A stretch of 64,000 bases of DNA from NCBI GenBank assembly GCA_038501785.1, contig JBAMJR010000006.1:5095501-5159500 (forward strand), written 5' to 3'. The position numbers and the translations under genes were made by a program. How positions within the stretch are numbered: position 1 is the first letter of the stretch; every line of letters begins with the position of its first letter. Below are positions 25,527 to 40,500 of the stretch, piece by piece. This stretch comes from Myoxocephalus aenaeus. Lineage: Eukaryota > Chordata > Actinopteri > Perciformes > Cottidae. The notes under the pieces are model-generated. The model was not told the origin of the DNA and searched no databases. It worked only from the letters and a program-made list of their open reading frames with translations.

Positions 25527-28500
25527 GTTGGACGAAGGCCAAGCCATGCCAACACAGCCTACTCCATCTCTCTCTCTTTCTTTCCCTCTCTCTACCCACT
25601 TCATTTCCATGTCTATAGGCTTGGTCTAATGGTCTGCATACTAACAATATCAGTGTGAAAGCCCACTGACAGTCCAGCTTTGTGAGCATGACAAGGGTAC
25701 CGATTCATCAGGGAGGGAGGGAAGTTACTTACTACATCAGTTCTCATGGTACAAGTTTGCAATATTTCTTTTTGGTTATGTAGCTGTGAGGCAGATGCAT
25801 AGCCACTTTCACTCTGCAGGCGTGCCTGTCCTTATTCCTGTTCATAACACAGCTGCAGCAACTGAATTGAGTGGGTAACCTCGGCTGCACAGTTCAAAGC
25901 TGTCTAGGTGGGGGGTAAACATTTCAGAGAATCTGGGCCAAGAGAATCATTTCAGGAAGAGACAACAAACTTGGATCAAAATGAGTTTTGTCCAGTTATA
26001 TTACATTTAATTTCCACAATAAATGTAATTGAAATGTACCACTGCCCAAAAACGAATATGTCGGGAAGGTGATCCAACTAAAACCACTGCTGTAATGGAC
26101 ACATGACTGTATTATTCTTGGTTAATTGGCAATAGCAACTTCTGTCCTCTGCCATGTTGCACTGATGCACTCCCAATGCTCAGACTGCCAATTATTTGAT
26201 CCTTACACATGGTTATGCCGTGGTGTATTAGTTACCATTGACAACATAGACCAATTATTCAGCACTAAAGATTTAAAAAAGATTTGAATTTGCCAAAGCA
26301 TTTCATCTACTTTCAGATATGTTTCTTCTTGCCAAAGGAAGTGCAGATCAAAGAGCTGAACTGAACAAAGACGGCAATAATATGACAGTTATCATTGTTA
26401 CAGAATATTTGTCTGTGAGCATGACAACCTTATTCAGTGGCGTAATTCTAGTTGAGGAGGAGGTTATGCTGATGTGTAGAATACGTGACATTGGCCTGTA
26501 AAAACTAAAAACATTTTTTTTTTATCAATGGTGGAATTATTCAGATACCCTTTATGAGGTAAACTTAAACTGAAAGTAAAAATACTTCTTGACAAGTACA
26601 GCTACACTGCTAAATCTGCTTGGCTGGTAAACAACAAGCAAGTATTAGGGTCTGGTTATGGTCGTACAGAACTAGTTCTTATGATGTTCAGGCCCTGCTT
26701 ACTTTCACACAGCTGGCCAATCACCATGTGAAGTGAATGTTAGTGAATAGATTCGGAAAGTTACAGAAAGGTCGGACACAGCCCCCACTAATCCGTTGTC
26801 GAAAAGATGCAGGGGGAGGGGTCTCCGAAAATATGTGACCATTCCAACAAGAGTTCTTAGAGAGAATACACACGCAGCTTAGGCCTGATCATAGATTGTT
26901 TTTGGGCAGTAACAGGGAAGTGAAGTAAAAATGCTTAAGATATGTTTGAGGTATAAACAAGTCTCCATTACAGAGTTTGTCCATCAGAGACAATGTTTAT
27001 ACAAGCACCTTTACTTTCTACTTATGCACAATACTGTATGGCTCTAGCTATACCAATAATTGATGAATATCAACTGAAATTGATGAAGATGAATGAAAAT
27101 GTATTACCCATTCATCAAACTGAGCTCTAATTTTTTGCATGCAGTTTTTAGGTCAATGTGTACAGGTGTGTTTACAGGCAGGAGTGTTCTTGTGAGGTCA
27201 GACATTGTTAAGTGTATTGTTAGGTATTATAGAGCATGTATGCACTTACTAGATGGTATATCTACTTGTTTCTGACATGCAATATGTCAGGAGACAGGTT
27301 TCCCTTCTAAATCAGTTCTGCACTATACGATTAAAGCATAACAAAGTGATATGAGCTAGCATTCTGTAGCTCATATAAAGTACCAACCTTGGACCAGCTG
27401 CTCGCTGTGGGTGATGCAGTGCACTCTGACTAAACCACAACACCTCACATTAACTTTCTGTCTGTACATTTGTTTGTCTGCCTGCCTTTCTATCTTCTCG
27501 CCTGTTCAACTAAGAAAACAGTTAATTTTTTAAGTCAATTTATTGCATGATTTGCATGTGTCGCCAGGTCAAATTTAAGATATTTAAGTACATCATATCT
27601 AGGTTGTTGATTATACACTTAATCAACAGTGTAATTAACAGTCTTTGCTTAGCCTTATTAATGTTGGACAAAATTTGTTTCCACACAGTGGTAGACAAAT
27701 CAGCTCTCGGTCTGACGATGGATAATCCTCTGGGGGAAGGGGCTATGTTTCTGAAGTTCTGGTATAGTGAGCGGGTATCTGGGCCAAGACTTCCTTTTTT
27801 TGTGAACTTCTTATTGTCTACAATCCGATTAGCAACTTGAGATGCCAGACTGGAGTTGGAGTCGACAGATAACGTGTACGACCGAATTGTTTTTACAAGT
27901 AACCAGTACAAGCAAATTATGAACAAATAAAAAGCTAAACCATTGTCAGACGGTGGGTTGCGAGATTACTTTTTGGCCGATGCGTTTCGCCTCTTTTGCT
28001 CTCAACACAGCCTGTTTACCTGTGTTCAACCAAAGTGATTGGTTAATACGAGATGGCATGAAAAACAAAATGCTTCAGATGCCAAAATCTTGTCCCGTTG
28101 CCTCCAGATTCTTCATATGCATGCAAGATATGTTTATAGATACAAGACAAAAGTAGGCTTACCATTTGATCTTCTTATATTTCAGTGTAGGGCTATACTG
28201 TTTAGCTGCTCAGCGAATTTTTCTTTAATGTTCATATGTACAAACAGTCTGTCTCAATTATAAAGTTACATGAGAATAGGTGTTTAGCTTGAGGACTAAC
28301 CAATGTATTTTGGCTAACGTAAGTTAGCCTGCAGCTGCTGGAGTGTTACCTATAAGCATAACAGAGCTGGTTAATGTTATCCTCTACATAAGCTTCCAGG
28401 TACTGCTCTCAATGTGGATGCGCTTGTCGTGAACGGAGCTGAACAAACGTCGTGGAGATAATGTCTAACTCAGTTTTAAGTGTATGACATTGTCGATTAC

Positions 28501-31500
28501 TGCTATGCTTTGTTGTACTGCAATGCCACTGCTCTTCGTATGATGTCAGTTAATAGTTACTGCAGCTGTCTGCCATGTTCAAACTGTGTGGGACTTTTTG
28601 ATAACATGGGAGAAAGCTATAATAGTTAACTTAATTATGTTTGATTGATGAAGCTACAGCAGTGTTAATAGTTTAATGGAAATGTTTGACAGTGAAATGT
28701 ATTTGGCAGTCAACATAATGAGTAATGCAAATGTCTAAAAATGCAGATGTTATGGGTTTGATGGAGAAAAAATAAGTGGTTCTGCAGCAGTGTCTGTGGA
28801 TTTGGCACAGCTTGAACTGCATGTTGTGGTCTTTGTGAGTTAAAACGTGCAAACGTAATAACATTGAAAGTGTAATGAGTGTTTTGTCTCTAATAAGAGG
28901 TTGTAAAGTTACACGTCTGTTGAGAACCACAGACCAATTACCCTTCTACTTGATGTACAGTATGGGATTAAATAACTGTAAGTCACCTCTGTGCCAGACA
29001 TGGTTTGGTCTGAGTAAAAGTGTGTGTGGTAAATACTGTATCCATAAATGTGTGTGTTGTGTGTGTGGAGTCGGTTAATGGCAATGTGCAAGCAGAGAGC
29101 TACTTGATATTCCATGTGGGTTTTGATTTCCCTCCCAGAGGAGAGGAGGGACACATCCTGTATCACTACTGAGAGGGACTGCTCCACTGTCTGTGTGGAG
29201 AGAAAGACGAGTGACAAGCAAAATGACAGAAAAGGAGGGATGAGGGGGTTAGAAATAAATAAATCTAGGCCATTTGTCTATCTGATAACTAGAGTGAAGG
29301 AGACACATATTGATCATAAATATGCATAATTCAGGATGTTTTCAATTGTCTCTGGCATGTAAATCACATTATTATTATCTTGCCTCCTGCATTTATTTAG
29401 CATTTCAATTAATTTAAATCATCCTATATTTCTGTTATTTCCCTTTCCTGACAGTGATAAGGGCAAAGATCTCCGGCGAGAAGATTGTGTCGCCTAGCAA
29501 CAGCTCCTCACCTTACATGAAGATGATCCAATATGAAATAAAAATGATCAAGGTGAGATCTCTGAACAGCAGTAACAGCTGCTGTGGGTGCAGGCATACA
29601 CTGTGTTTTATTGTCTGCTGTGAGTGGCTGTATAATGTATGTGGGTATTGTCTGCATAGTCTAATTCTGATTCGTTGAGTACATTCAAACACACAGAAAC
29701 TGTCTAGTTCAATCTAAATCTCCACTTGATGGTGTTACTAATGAATACTGAACAGTAGGGTCTGCTAAATATCCAAAATGCATTCATTCTTTAATTACAG
29801 CCAGTGTCATTTCTACATTGTGGAGTTGAATTCACATCTGTTTGAATACTGAGGAGTTAAGAACCAGTATACTATATTTTATAGACATGTAAAAGTTGTT
29901 CAAGTCCTTTTATTATTATTCCTGATCACATTTCTGCCGTGTATATCGTGCATTAATTTATATTAAGCCAGGCTTATAACTTCCCCTTTTCCTCTGAGTC
30001 CAGATGTTCAAAGGTTTTGCCAAGGCCAAGGACATCCAGTACGTGTACACTCCAGTCTTCTCCTCACTGTGTGGAGTCAAACTGGACTCCAACAATAAAG
30101 CAGGGTATTTGCTCTCAGGTACAGTAACGGTTTTATATTGCACTTATAGTAGGAAACAGAAAGTTGAACATTTTGGGAAATATGTCTATTCTGCCGAGAG
30201 TTGGATGAGATTGATATGATTTTAATGTCTGTATGCTTAGCATAAAGATGGAAAACAGGGGGAAAGGTTACAAAATCCACACGCCATCATCCTCAGAGCT
30301 AACACCTTATAATATACTATATAATTGGTTCAATCCGAACAAAAACCAAGAACAAAGATAGCTTTCCCCCTTTGTCAAGAGTTTTGCTTCCATCTTCTCA
30401 TGTAACTCTTATCAAGAAAGCAACTGCATGTGCATTTATGAAAATGTATTTTAAAAAGCAGGTGTTGTAAACATTGTGAAATGGACACATTTATGGTGGT
30501 CAAAGTTATACATTATACATTACTCAACCTGAATTCTATTAGCTGTGAACTAATGTAGACTTTTTACAGCAACATATAGATTATTTTACTGTGTGCTCGA
30601 TGACATTTTCAATGGCAGTGTTGTGACTAAACAGGAAGTATGTGGAGTGATGGGAGAATTTCTATTGGCCAATGCGACCTAGTCGAGTCCTGGGACAACT
30701 TATCACTGTCACAGAAGAAGAATCTCAACTACAGATACCAGATGGGCTGTGAATGCAGAGTGAGTAAGGACGGTTTGTTCTCTATTCATACATATTTAGT
30801 CCTTGTCCCACTCATCTATCTGTCATTTCTCTGCCTCGAGAAACAAAGCAACCAAGAGCAAAAAGGGCATTTTTTTTCACTTCTCACTCTGGCTCAAACT
30901 TTCTTTCTGTGATCTCTTTTTCCAAAAAACTGTTGTTCAAAGCATCATGTGTCTACAGACACGCTCCAGTTTCCCTTTTCCTCTTTTCAACAAAACACAA
31001 CTCACAGGGAAGGCCAACTTCAAGAACAAATAATGAGATGAGTGAGTGAACGAATGACTCAAAAACTCTTGTACCCACAGATCAACACCTGTTACACAGT
31101 CCCGTGTGCATCTACAGGAGAAAACGAGTGCTTGTGGACCGACTGGTTGCTGGATAACAGCCTAAATGGGGAGCAGGCTCGGCAGTACGCCTGTATCCGC
31201 CGTTCTGACACAACCTGTAGCTGGTACCGGGGGGGGCCGCCACCTGAGAAAGACTTCCTGGACATGGCTGACCCTTGACTTGTAACCCATTTTACTCAAT
31301 ATCCCATCCTGCAAAATCCTGAGAAACATTTCCTGCTTTGGCTTATGTAGCTCAAATGGTGCGCTCATTATGGCGCGCAGAGTAGCAACTGATTTCATTG
31401 TAAAATTGGCTGAATTTGACAGTTGAGGAAGTTTAACCCAACGCGGAGCTTCTGTTAGCAGAGTTCACTTGGTTGCTACAGCAATGCTAAATCTTTTTAA

Positions 31501-34500
31501 ACTGCAGGGGCTTTCAACATTCCTCTGACTCATTTTCTCGCTCTCACACACATTCCACTTCACTTGCTGTTTTCCCCAGAATAAGAAAAGCAGCAGAATC
31601 ATCCAATGTAAATAATTCACCCCAGGGGGAATTATTTCCTTCTTTTCTGATGACCGGATGGTAAATGTATAACCTTGACAAATATACGGAAGACATCATA
31701 TTTGTTCATGAATAACTCACAAAAGCTTATGTAACCATTTGGGTTATGCATTTACTGAAATTATAAGGAAGCTGGATATTTACTGTAAAATAATATGAGG
31801 AAAATAGTAGAAAAAAGCTGCCACTGTAAACAAATCTGTGTTTCAAAAGTTTTGCAGGCAGACTGCAGCGCTGCCACCTTTTCCCTTTCTCACATTCTGG
31901 TGTTGAATTTATACCATTATATATTAGTTGCTCTTTGCTCTGGACACCAGGCCTTCCCCAATTAATTGTATTCAAAATCTGACACATGCATTATCTGACA
32001 AAATCTGACACATGCATTATATATGACCATAATTCTTGTATATCTAAATTCATCACAGTTTATACTCTCAAATTGCTGAGAATGTAAATATTGTACTTGA
32101 GTGAGAATTAACAGGCTAACCGGATTGTGTTTTATAGCATAGAAGTTGTTATCTTTATAGGTGTTTAGTTTCCTTGGTTGAACTCTATAATATTTCCTGT
32201 GCCAAAAATCTAATCCAGCGCTTTAACAACAGCACTGCCACCTGTAGAAGCCAAGCCACCTCTTCTTTGAGGAAATTATGTAACAGGACACGGTTCAATT
32301 CACTGTTTTTTAAAACTTTAAAAAACAGGAAATGGCTTCTCCTCAATTTTCAAGTTCAAGAAAAGATAGTAAAAACCTTGGCACCAGACGTTAACAAAAA
32401 ATTTGAAATAACTGATATTCATGAATGAGCTATAATTATAGATTTAACTGTTGTTTTATAGGCATTATTTAATATAATGACTCAACATTTATTAAACGAC
32501 CCAAATCTGAATTGACCCCTGTCTTGTTACTGGATTACTTCACTGAAGTCATACAGATTAAAATGCATTATCGCCCAAGTCACTATTCAAAGATTATATT
32601 AGGGTCACATTCAACAATACATTTGAAAAACTGATAAATAATTGAATTCAAATAATATAATATAAAAATATGTTAATCAAGTTTAGACTTTTATGATATG
32701 ATATGATAACTATGCATAACAACTGTATGGCTTTAGTGAAGCGTTATCAAACAATTTCATGTTTGTTTTATACTGAAAGAATTGTTTGGGTTTGTATTTA
32801 TGTCTCTGTTTCTGTCTATATAGAGTTTTCTATTTCCATGTACCAAAAAATATTGTATATAAAATGTCTCGATGCAATAGTGTGGCACTGACTCTTTCTT
32901 TCTGCTCTTCAGTAAACAAAATGTGAGAAAAAAGACTCTTTACAGCACTTAAACTAAAGCTAGAGGTGACAGTATTTTTTTAAGCTTTTCAACGAGTCAC
33001 TGCTTTTACAGAATATCTCCAACTATTCAGAAATGAAAAAACACTCACTTAAAACACAACACTAATATAACGTACTTTACCTCTATAATTTACCTCATAA
33101 ACACTCTTGTGAATATAGTAAATAAAACGCATTTACAAAATAAGCAAGATCACCTTTCTCACTCGTATAATATACAGTAACATACTATATATTATATTTG
33201 TCTTATTTTATAATGTTTCTGTGACCTCAACACGCGTTTGTGTAAAAAAATAATAATACTTACCACTACAACATGAAAGCACCACATGGTAATCACAATG
33301 ACTTGAATAATTAAGGAATTGCTTCAGCAGTAGCTACATAGCATTGTAAAGAATTCTCAGAAAGGTATCATGACTTGTGCTTTTACTCTTTAATGCCTAA
33401 GCTCAGCTTTGCGGTGAACATTTTACTTTTACTTTAAATGTGAAAGTATTTATGCAAAAAATATGGCAAATTGTATTTTGTATTTTTTTTAATTTTTTTA
33501 ATTTTACCAGTGAGATCCTAAATTCTACATCTCCTGCTGTTAGAGAACGTCTCAGTGTCCTGCGACAAATACTTAAACTAGTCAAACCACAACATATACT
33601 ATAAATATCTAGATCTGAAGGTCGTTAATGGAGACAATTTGTTATTTATTGAGAAGCTGGGGTTTCGGAGCTGAGAGTTTACTGTGGGGTTACTGGCAAA
33701 ATAGAAAGTGTAAATCTTACCATGTCTCTGTAGTTGGGGTAGAAGGTCTGACCAATGAGAGGGATCTTATCTGAACCTAACTTCTTCTGGTTACTGATCA
33801 GCTGGGAAAACTGGTGGACAGGATGACAATGGAGAAAGAGAAAAACAGGAAGAGGAAGTTGATTAGGTTGTTGATTAAGTGTCATGTATTACAACAGTAA
33901 TACAGTACAGAACAGTGACAATATCTTTCTCGCAATAATCAATGTCTTAGGGTTTTAAACGGAGCTTGGCAGCACAAAAATTTCCCAAAAATAAATCCTC
34001 AAAATTATCTTAATTAGAATGTACAGCCTCCAGCTCCATTCAAAACATGTATCCTCATGTGCACTATTGCTAATAAAGTACTTTGTCGGTTGGTTGGATG
34101 TGTAAATTAGTTTTGCTGAAATTGCTTACAGCCCAAGGTTTGTCGCAGAGGTTGTAGATGGAGTCCAGAGAGTTGACTGAGGGGATGCCCGCATACTGCA
34201 GGCCGATGATCAAGTTCCTAAAATCCTCGTTCTGGGCCATGCTGAAGGCGTGCTGACGCACCAAGACAAAGTCAGGCCTGAAAGACCTGGTGGGAGGGCA
34301 GCAGAGGGAATAAAGAAGAAATAAAGTACATTTCTACTTTTACTTTATATCACTTAAATGAGTATTTATGAGTATATGTTTTTGATATTATTTAATCAAA
34401 AACCAAATCCATTTTCGGATGCAGATGCCACTGACCTGCATTTTTGCATTGGAGAAAGAGAAGGGATGGCCTTAAATAAAGATCATGGTTCAGAGGAAAA

Positions 34501-37500
34501 ACCCACAAAGCCACAAGTGAACGGTAGTACGTTTGTTTTCCACTGAGGATGCTGTGGCGGTAATAGAATAAGTCTGTCTGACCACATAAATGTCTCAGAT
34601 TGGACTAAGGAAGAAAGATAATGGAGCGTCTCTCGTCTTAGAATAGATCATCATCTGTGAGTTTAGGATTGCTATATTACATTTAAGAGAATCTTTTTTT
34701 CCTGGCACACTCAACACATGAAGCAGTTTGATGGTAAATGAAGCCTGAAGTGGGTGATTGATGTTACATTTATTTTCCCATTATCTATAATAAAAATGAC
34801 ACAACTATTTAAATCATAGGGCTTTATCAAATATACAATTTAACAAGTACCACTTTATCAGTGAAAAAAAAAATCTATCTATGACACGAATAGTGTCATT
34901 GATAAAAATAAATGTTATTGTAAATGTAACCTGCAAGGTTTTGAAGCTGTGTTTTTCTGACCTGCTTTTTTCAACATGTCACTGTTTCATTTTAGTTTTG
35001 TTAAAGAATAGTTTGCTTCAGGAAGATGTCAGATATTTCTAAAATGAATGTACCTTTGAATTTCAAATAGTGAGAGAAGACAGGGGCACCGTAACAAAAT
35101 CAAGCAGCGAATCTTGAGCAAAATCATTGACAACATTCCATGTCTTAATTCATTTACTTTGTACAGTATATACAGATAACTGGGAGAGGCTGATTAACTG
35201 AAGACAACACTCTGGTAAAGAGACACTATTGTTACTGTATATGAAAGTGTTTTTCAGAAAAGGTGCACCGATGACAAGAATTAGGAATAACTATAAAACA
35301 AAATAGCTAATTTTCCTCAGCTGCTTTCCAGTTGTTCACTCTTGCCACAGTCCTTGACAATTACATTGATAAAAACACAAAACAAAAATGCTTCATTGGT
35401 GCATATGGCTGGTGCAAAAGCAAAGTTCTTTCCATCAGATAGCAGAGCTGCACTACTTTATTCTAACAAACACAACATCAGGCATTGTTGTTCAAGACTC
35501 CTTCTGATTGGTCAAGGTACCTGCACTGTGAGGATGTAAGGGGATCGATACCTAAAATATCAATACGAAGTCTTATTTTGAGTATGGATACTAACATCGA
35601 TACTAAATCTTTTAGCAGTCTCAGATCAGGTTTTTCTTTCCTGCTGCTGCTAACAGAGAACAGATGTTTAATGGTCATGAAAATGTATTTCCGAAGTAGT
35701 CGGTTAATGATGCAGTCATACTTCTCTCCATGATAGTACATTAGGAGAATGTCGTCCCCAGAAGAATGAGAGCATCAGTGGTTTCAGCATGTATCCCAAA
35801 ACAACAAGTTTAGATTCATGTGACAAAGCCCTCCAGCCGTCCCAGTGATTATGGATGTGAGGTGACACTGATAAAAGGCGACAAAGTCTGCATAGGGAGG
35901 AAGTCGGAATGGACGAGTCAACAAGACACAAGAGACAGTTGTTCGTTTTTTGTTATCTACTGGCAATCTATGTTGCTTTTTTAAGATGGACCGCTATTGG
36001 TCCATAATCTTAACTGTGTGATCATTATTGCAACCATGAGAACAAAGCTCCCCTAATCTTAAAGTCCTAGCGAAACAGAAGTTAGAGCGTCTTTAGCTTC
36101 TGCACTTTGACGTGAAACGGAATATTTGAGTGGTGTGCAGTTACAAGAGGGATTTAAATCAAATCCTTCACATTTGATTGGGCTGTTCAAAAACGAGAAT
36201 GTAGCCCGATAGGGAGCTACAAAGGACTGTGTGTTGTTTTACAGGAAGGAAATATGAGTGTATTTTGATATAAAAGTAAAAGTTGTAGTTGGAAATAAAT
36301 AAGAAATTGCATATATTCTTGAATGTATTGTTGAACAGGTGCACAATATGACAGAGCATGTGATCTAAAAAGGCATCTTTAATTTAATCTTGACTCATTT
36401 GAACCCAAACCACTGGCTGTTGTGGAAGTTGTGTGAACCTCCCACACATTGCGTTGCCCTCCTGGTGAAATGAAGCTGCTGGGGGCGTGTGTGTCACAGA
36501 GGTGTGTGTCTCACTCTCTGCCCTCCCCAGGCCAAAGGTGGAGTTAAGAGCGTTGAGCAGTACAAAGGGAATCTGCTATTCAAAACTTGTGAAGTGAAGA
36601 GAAAACAAATGCTAAATGGCAGAGAATAATTGGTTCCAAGTTTTTATTTTATTTTTTATGATCTAATACCGTTGTGTTGGATTGTTATGATTTTTTTTTC
36701 ATGCTTTACTTTTAAACTGTATCGGTCTCCACAGCAAAACAGTAAAACCAACAGCGCTAGAGCTCACAGACGCAATCGGTGTCCAGCAGATTAAGGGCAA
36801 AAACAATAATCAGTGCAGCTCAGTGGAAGGTTGATGATGATAGTACATGACTCCTGTTATTTTTCCTTTTGTCTCTGAATGTGTGTGTGAGAGAGAGGGA
36901 ATGTGAAGGGTGGGGGGAGATGTGAGAGAAAAGAGACAGAAAGACAAAACTCTGGCACAGTGCGACCACCACCAGCTCTTCCTGCACCGAGAATACTAAT
37001 CAGACTCTCCAAGAAACTAAAAAAGAGACACAGCGATTGACTGTAATCGCGTCATTGCTGACAGTAGGCTGTAAAGATCAACATGATCACGTCTCTCAAT
37101 GTAATACCCTGAGTTGCTGGTGCCAGCAGAGCAACAATCATCCAAATTCGATTTCACTTTGCATTTTTCAATATGCATATTGCATATTTTTGATGCAACA
37201 AAATGTGAAAGAAGACTAAGAGTTTGCAGCCATGCTTGTAGCTTTGTAGCCTACGGCTTTACTTAGACACACAAGCACTTTTACCTAAATGCTAACATTA
37301 GCGTGCTAAAAAGCTGATAAATAGGTCTTAAATTCAAATGTTAGCATGCTAACTCTAGCTAATTAGCACTAAACAGAAGGGTAGGTAAGGTAAGGGAGTT
37401 TATTGTCACTGTAAAACACAACGAAATTAAGAAGAAAGTACAACTACAAAGAAAGTACAACTAAGGCTGATGTCAGTTTTTGCAGGCATTTGGACATAAA

Positions 37501-37518
37501 TCAAAGTATTGCAGCACC

Positions 37519-37585
<67 letters not shown>

Positions 37586-40500
37586 CAAAGAGAATCAAGA
37601 GAAGCATCAGAAGAAAATCGTCACCAATAAAGGCACCAGTAATGTTGCAAGTAATGCAAAAAACTACAGCGCAAGCCATTATTTATCTTTCAAAATAATT
37701 ACACTATGCTGTGTATTTGTTACATTGCCAAACCATTGAGGTTTTCTGTGGGAACAAATGAGCTGAGAAGTAAAGACAGAAATGGGGAGTGTTGAGAGAG
37801 AGCCTAAAACATTTGGATTTGGTTTGGATATCATCATGGGATTTGAGGAAAAACAACAGACTTATCATTTAAAAATTCTTGAAATTGTTTGTTTCTGAAG
37901 TATAATAAACACTATAATCATTGTGATGATTCACAACATCTTCTTCTCCTTTACAATTTCTCATAAATCGTAGGGTGATACATTGTTTCAACATGGTTCT
38001 ACTCAATATTTGATCTTTCGTTTGCACTCAATCAAAAGATATCAAGCCATAAACAAGGAAAAAAAGAGAAAAAAGAGAAGAGTAAAGCTAAAGATCATGT
38101 AGTGACCTTTTCAAAATTCGGAAGACATTAATTACATCTTCTTTGGGGTGAGGGTTACTGAGCAACACACAGACAGAGCAGTTAGCAAAATCACTGCTTT
38201 TACTTGACCGGCAATGAACTCAGACAGACAGACAACAAGACAGACGCACAATTATGTTGTAAACACATACATTTTCTGCACAGCCAGTCCATGTTTGGGG
38301 CGAGACTGAGGTCATGATACAACTGTGGAGGTCTATAAGGAGCTCAGATGTTGTGAAACAACAATGCTTCTGTGGACATGGCACTGTGAATCAATCAAGC
38401 AAAGTCTCCTTGAATCCACACCATCTCAGGCAATGGTCACTATTTGTGTGTGAGCATGTGCAAACCGAGCCCTCATAAAGCGGCGAGGCTGATCGTCAGA
38501 CTGAGGCTGCTGTCTTCATTTCCTGTTGGTTTTGTTGGTTGGTGAGCGGAGGGAGTTAGTTCTTGCATAATCACTGGCAGTCTTCAGCAGGGACACTGGT
38601 GTCTGTGTCAGTGTGGTTTGTGGTGTTTGAGTGGGTCTGTGTGATTGTCTGGCTTACGGTAGGTGCACATTGTACTGTGCCGGTCTGTGGGTAAAGACTG
38701 TGGCCATACGCCTCTGCCCTTTCTCAACTGAGCAGAGCTTGCTGTAAACAGATTGGGAACATTTGGATTGCCTCCCGACATGGCGACACCTGAGCCGGCG
38801 ACTTATAGCTAACAGTGCTAACAGCACTAACAGTACAAATAATGACAAAGACAGCCGTAGGGTGGGTCAGCATAACGTATTTTAGCACCTCGCCAAAGCT
38901 ACCAGACTCCACACACAATAACACAAACTAACTAACCGATCTAGACCAGCAACCCCCGTGTTCTGTGAGGTAAAATGACTGTTTTCTTCAATGGGAGTCT
39001 GTTGGCTTTGGCGAGAGCACAGATGGATAAAACAGCTTCAGTTCCCCGTCGGAAATGGCTGTCTCATAGCAAAGTAAACCCGTGAAAATATTATTAATAT
39101 AGCTTACACTTATAGTGCCATTTTTTGGTGAGGCGTTTAAGTTGGATAAAACAAGTTTCGCTGACGTCCCTGTCCACAGCAGTACATTGCTCTGCTCCTC
39201 CAAGACGCGAGCTGCTCGTCATCTATAGGTAATAATACACGGACTATGAATAAGTACCTCATACAACCTCACCTCAAACGACCCGAACAAATGAATGTCA
39301 TATATTGCTGCATTAATGGTGGATAGACATGATACGGCAGCATTTTCATGACATTATTTCAGGATTTAGGGTCAGATTAATGGTTGAGGTCATTTCTTGG
39401 TTCCACGTGATTGTAGGTCTTTTTTAAATGAAGCTCTTAAGAGTAGAAGTTATGTTTGTATTTTTGGGTCGTAGTTTGGGATTAATTCATTATTGTCAAA
39501 ATCAAGATAATCTTTAGATTTAAATGTAGGTTAAATTGGAATTAGGATTTGGGAAGAAGGATTTGACTAAACATGACAAAATGAACACATAAAACAGAAG
39601 AAGCGATGAGTGAGCGTGTATCTGGATGTGGTGCTGACCTGGCGACTTTGGTTCCGCTCCTGATGACCTGCATGTCCACGTTACAGGTTCCATTTGAATG
39701 TGAGATGAGGTTGACCTCTGAGAACTCAGCCTACGAGGATGGAAAGATGACACAAGTTTCATTATCTGTACATATAAGTGTTGATATAGAAGTGATGAAA
39801 TACACATGAATGGTAAATGTTGCATAATCATATTTGACAATTCTGATGAAGAATATTAGATGATTACATTCTGAAAGTTAAGGTCATTGTGCAAGAAAAG
39901 ATTTGGTATTTCAACTCTAATCCATAATTACAGTTATTTTTTATACCTATTGGGATATAAACACATCTATATTGTATGCATAAATCATATAGTTATTCTT
40001 GTAAAAGAATGCAAGTGTGCTTGTTTTTGGTGTGGTTGCAAACACAGGGAGGATTTCTCTGTGACTCATAGCTGTCGACTCCTGTCTCCTCTTGTGTGTA
40101 TTTATGTTTCTGTGGCCAGGCTTGGGGTTGTATCCCTGTCAACATCTATTAGGTGTGAAACTGTATGTCGTGCAACCCCAGAGTATTCATTTCTGATGCA
40201 GTAACCAAATATTGCTAATCAAAATTGCTTGCTTTAAAGGGTGGTTTAACCAATATGAAACCAAAATGTCACGCACTGTTATACATATTATATGTATTAT
40301 AATTTAAGCAAGCACAGTAACTTCAGAAACTGCCGTAATGTCACATAAGTCATATGGTTATACTCTTTTAAACGGATAAACACACACATCACAAGTATTT
40401 TTTGCAAAGTGCAAAATGTTTGGAAATGACTCGTCAGTTTCTATGGCGCAGACAGGGTTGCTAACCACTGTGCCACAGTAATGCTAGCATGTGGATGTTC

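Larger units (their letters stand above)
23268..29454 (+). other. timp4: timp4 intron 1
   Basis: 6.2 kb. It contains the (GT)n at 25471 and a short repeat fragment at 26524. No further gene was recognised; ORFs near 23695 and 27540-27926 have no familiar content. Confidence 0.8.
34287..39638 (-). other. syn2: syn2 intron 3
   Basis: 5.35 kb. It holds the fish repeat and GAT array at 37225-37590. Other ORFs (for example 35478-35931 on both strands) overlap one another and are unrecognised. Confidence 0.85.

Noticed and set aside
37473..37739. Poly-His and poly-Met ORFs
   Set aside because: Translation of the GAT array on either strand.
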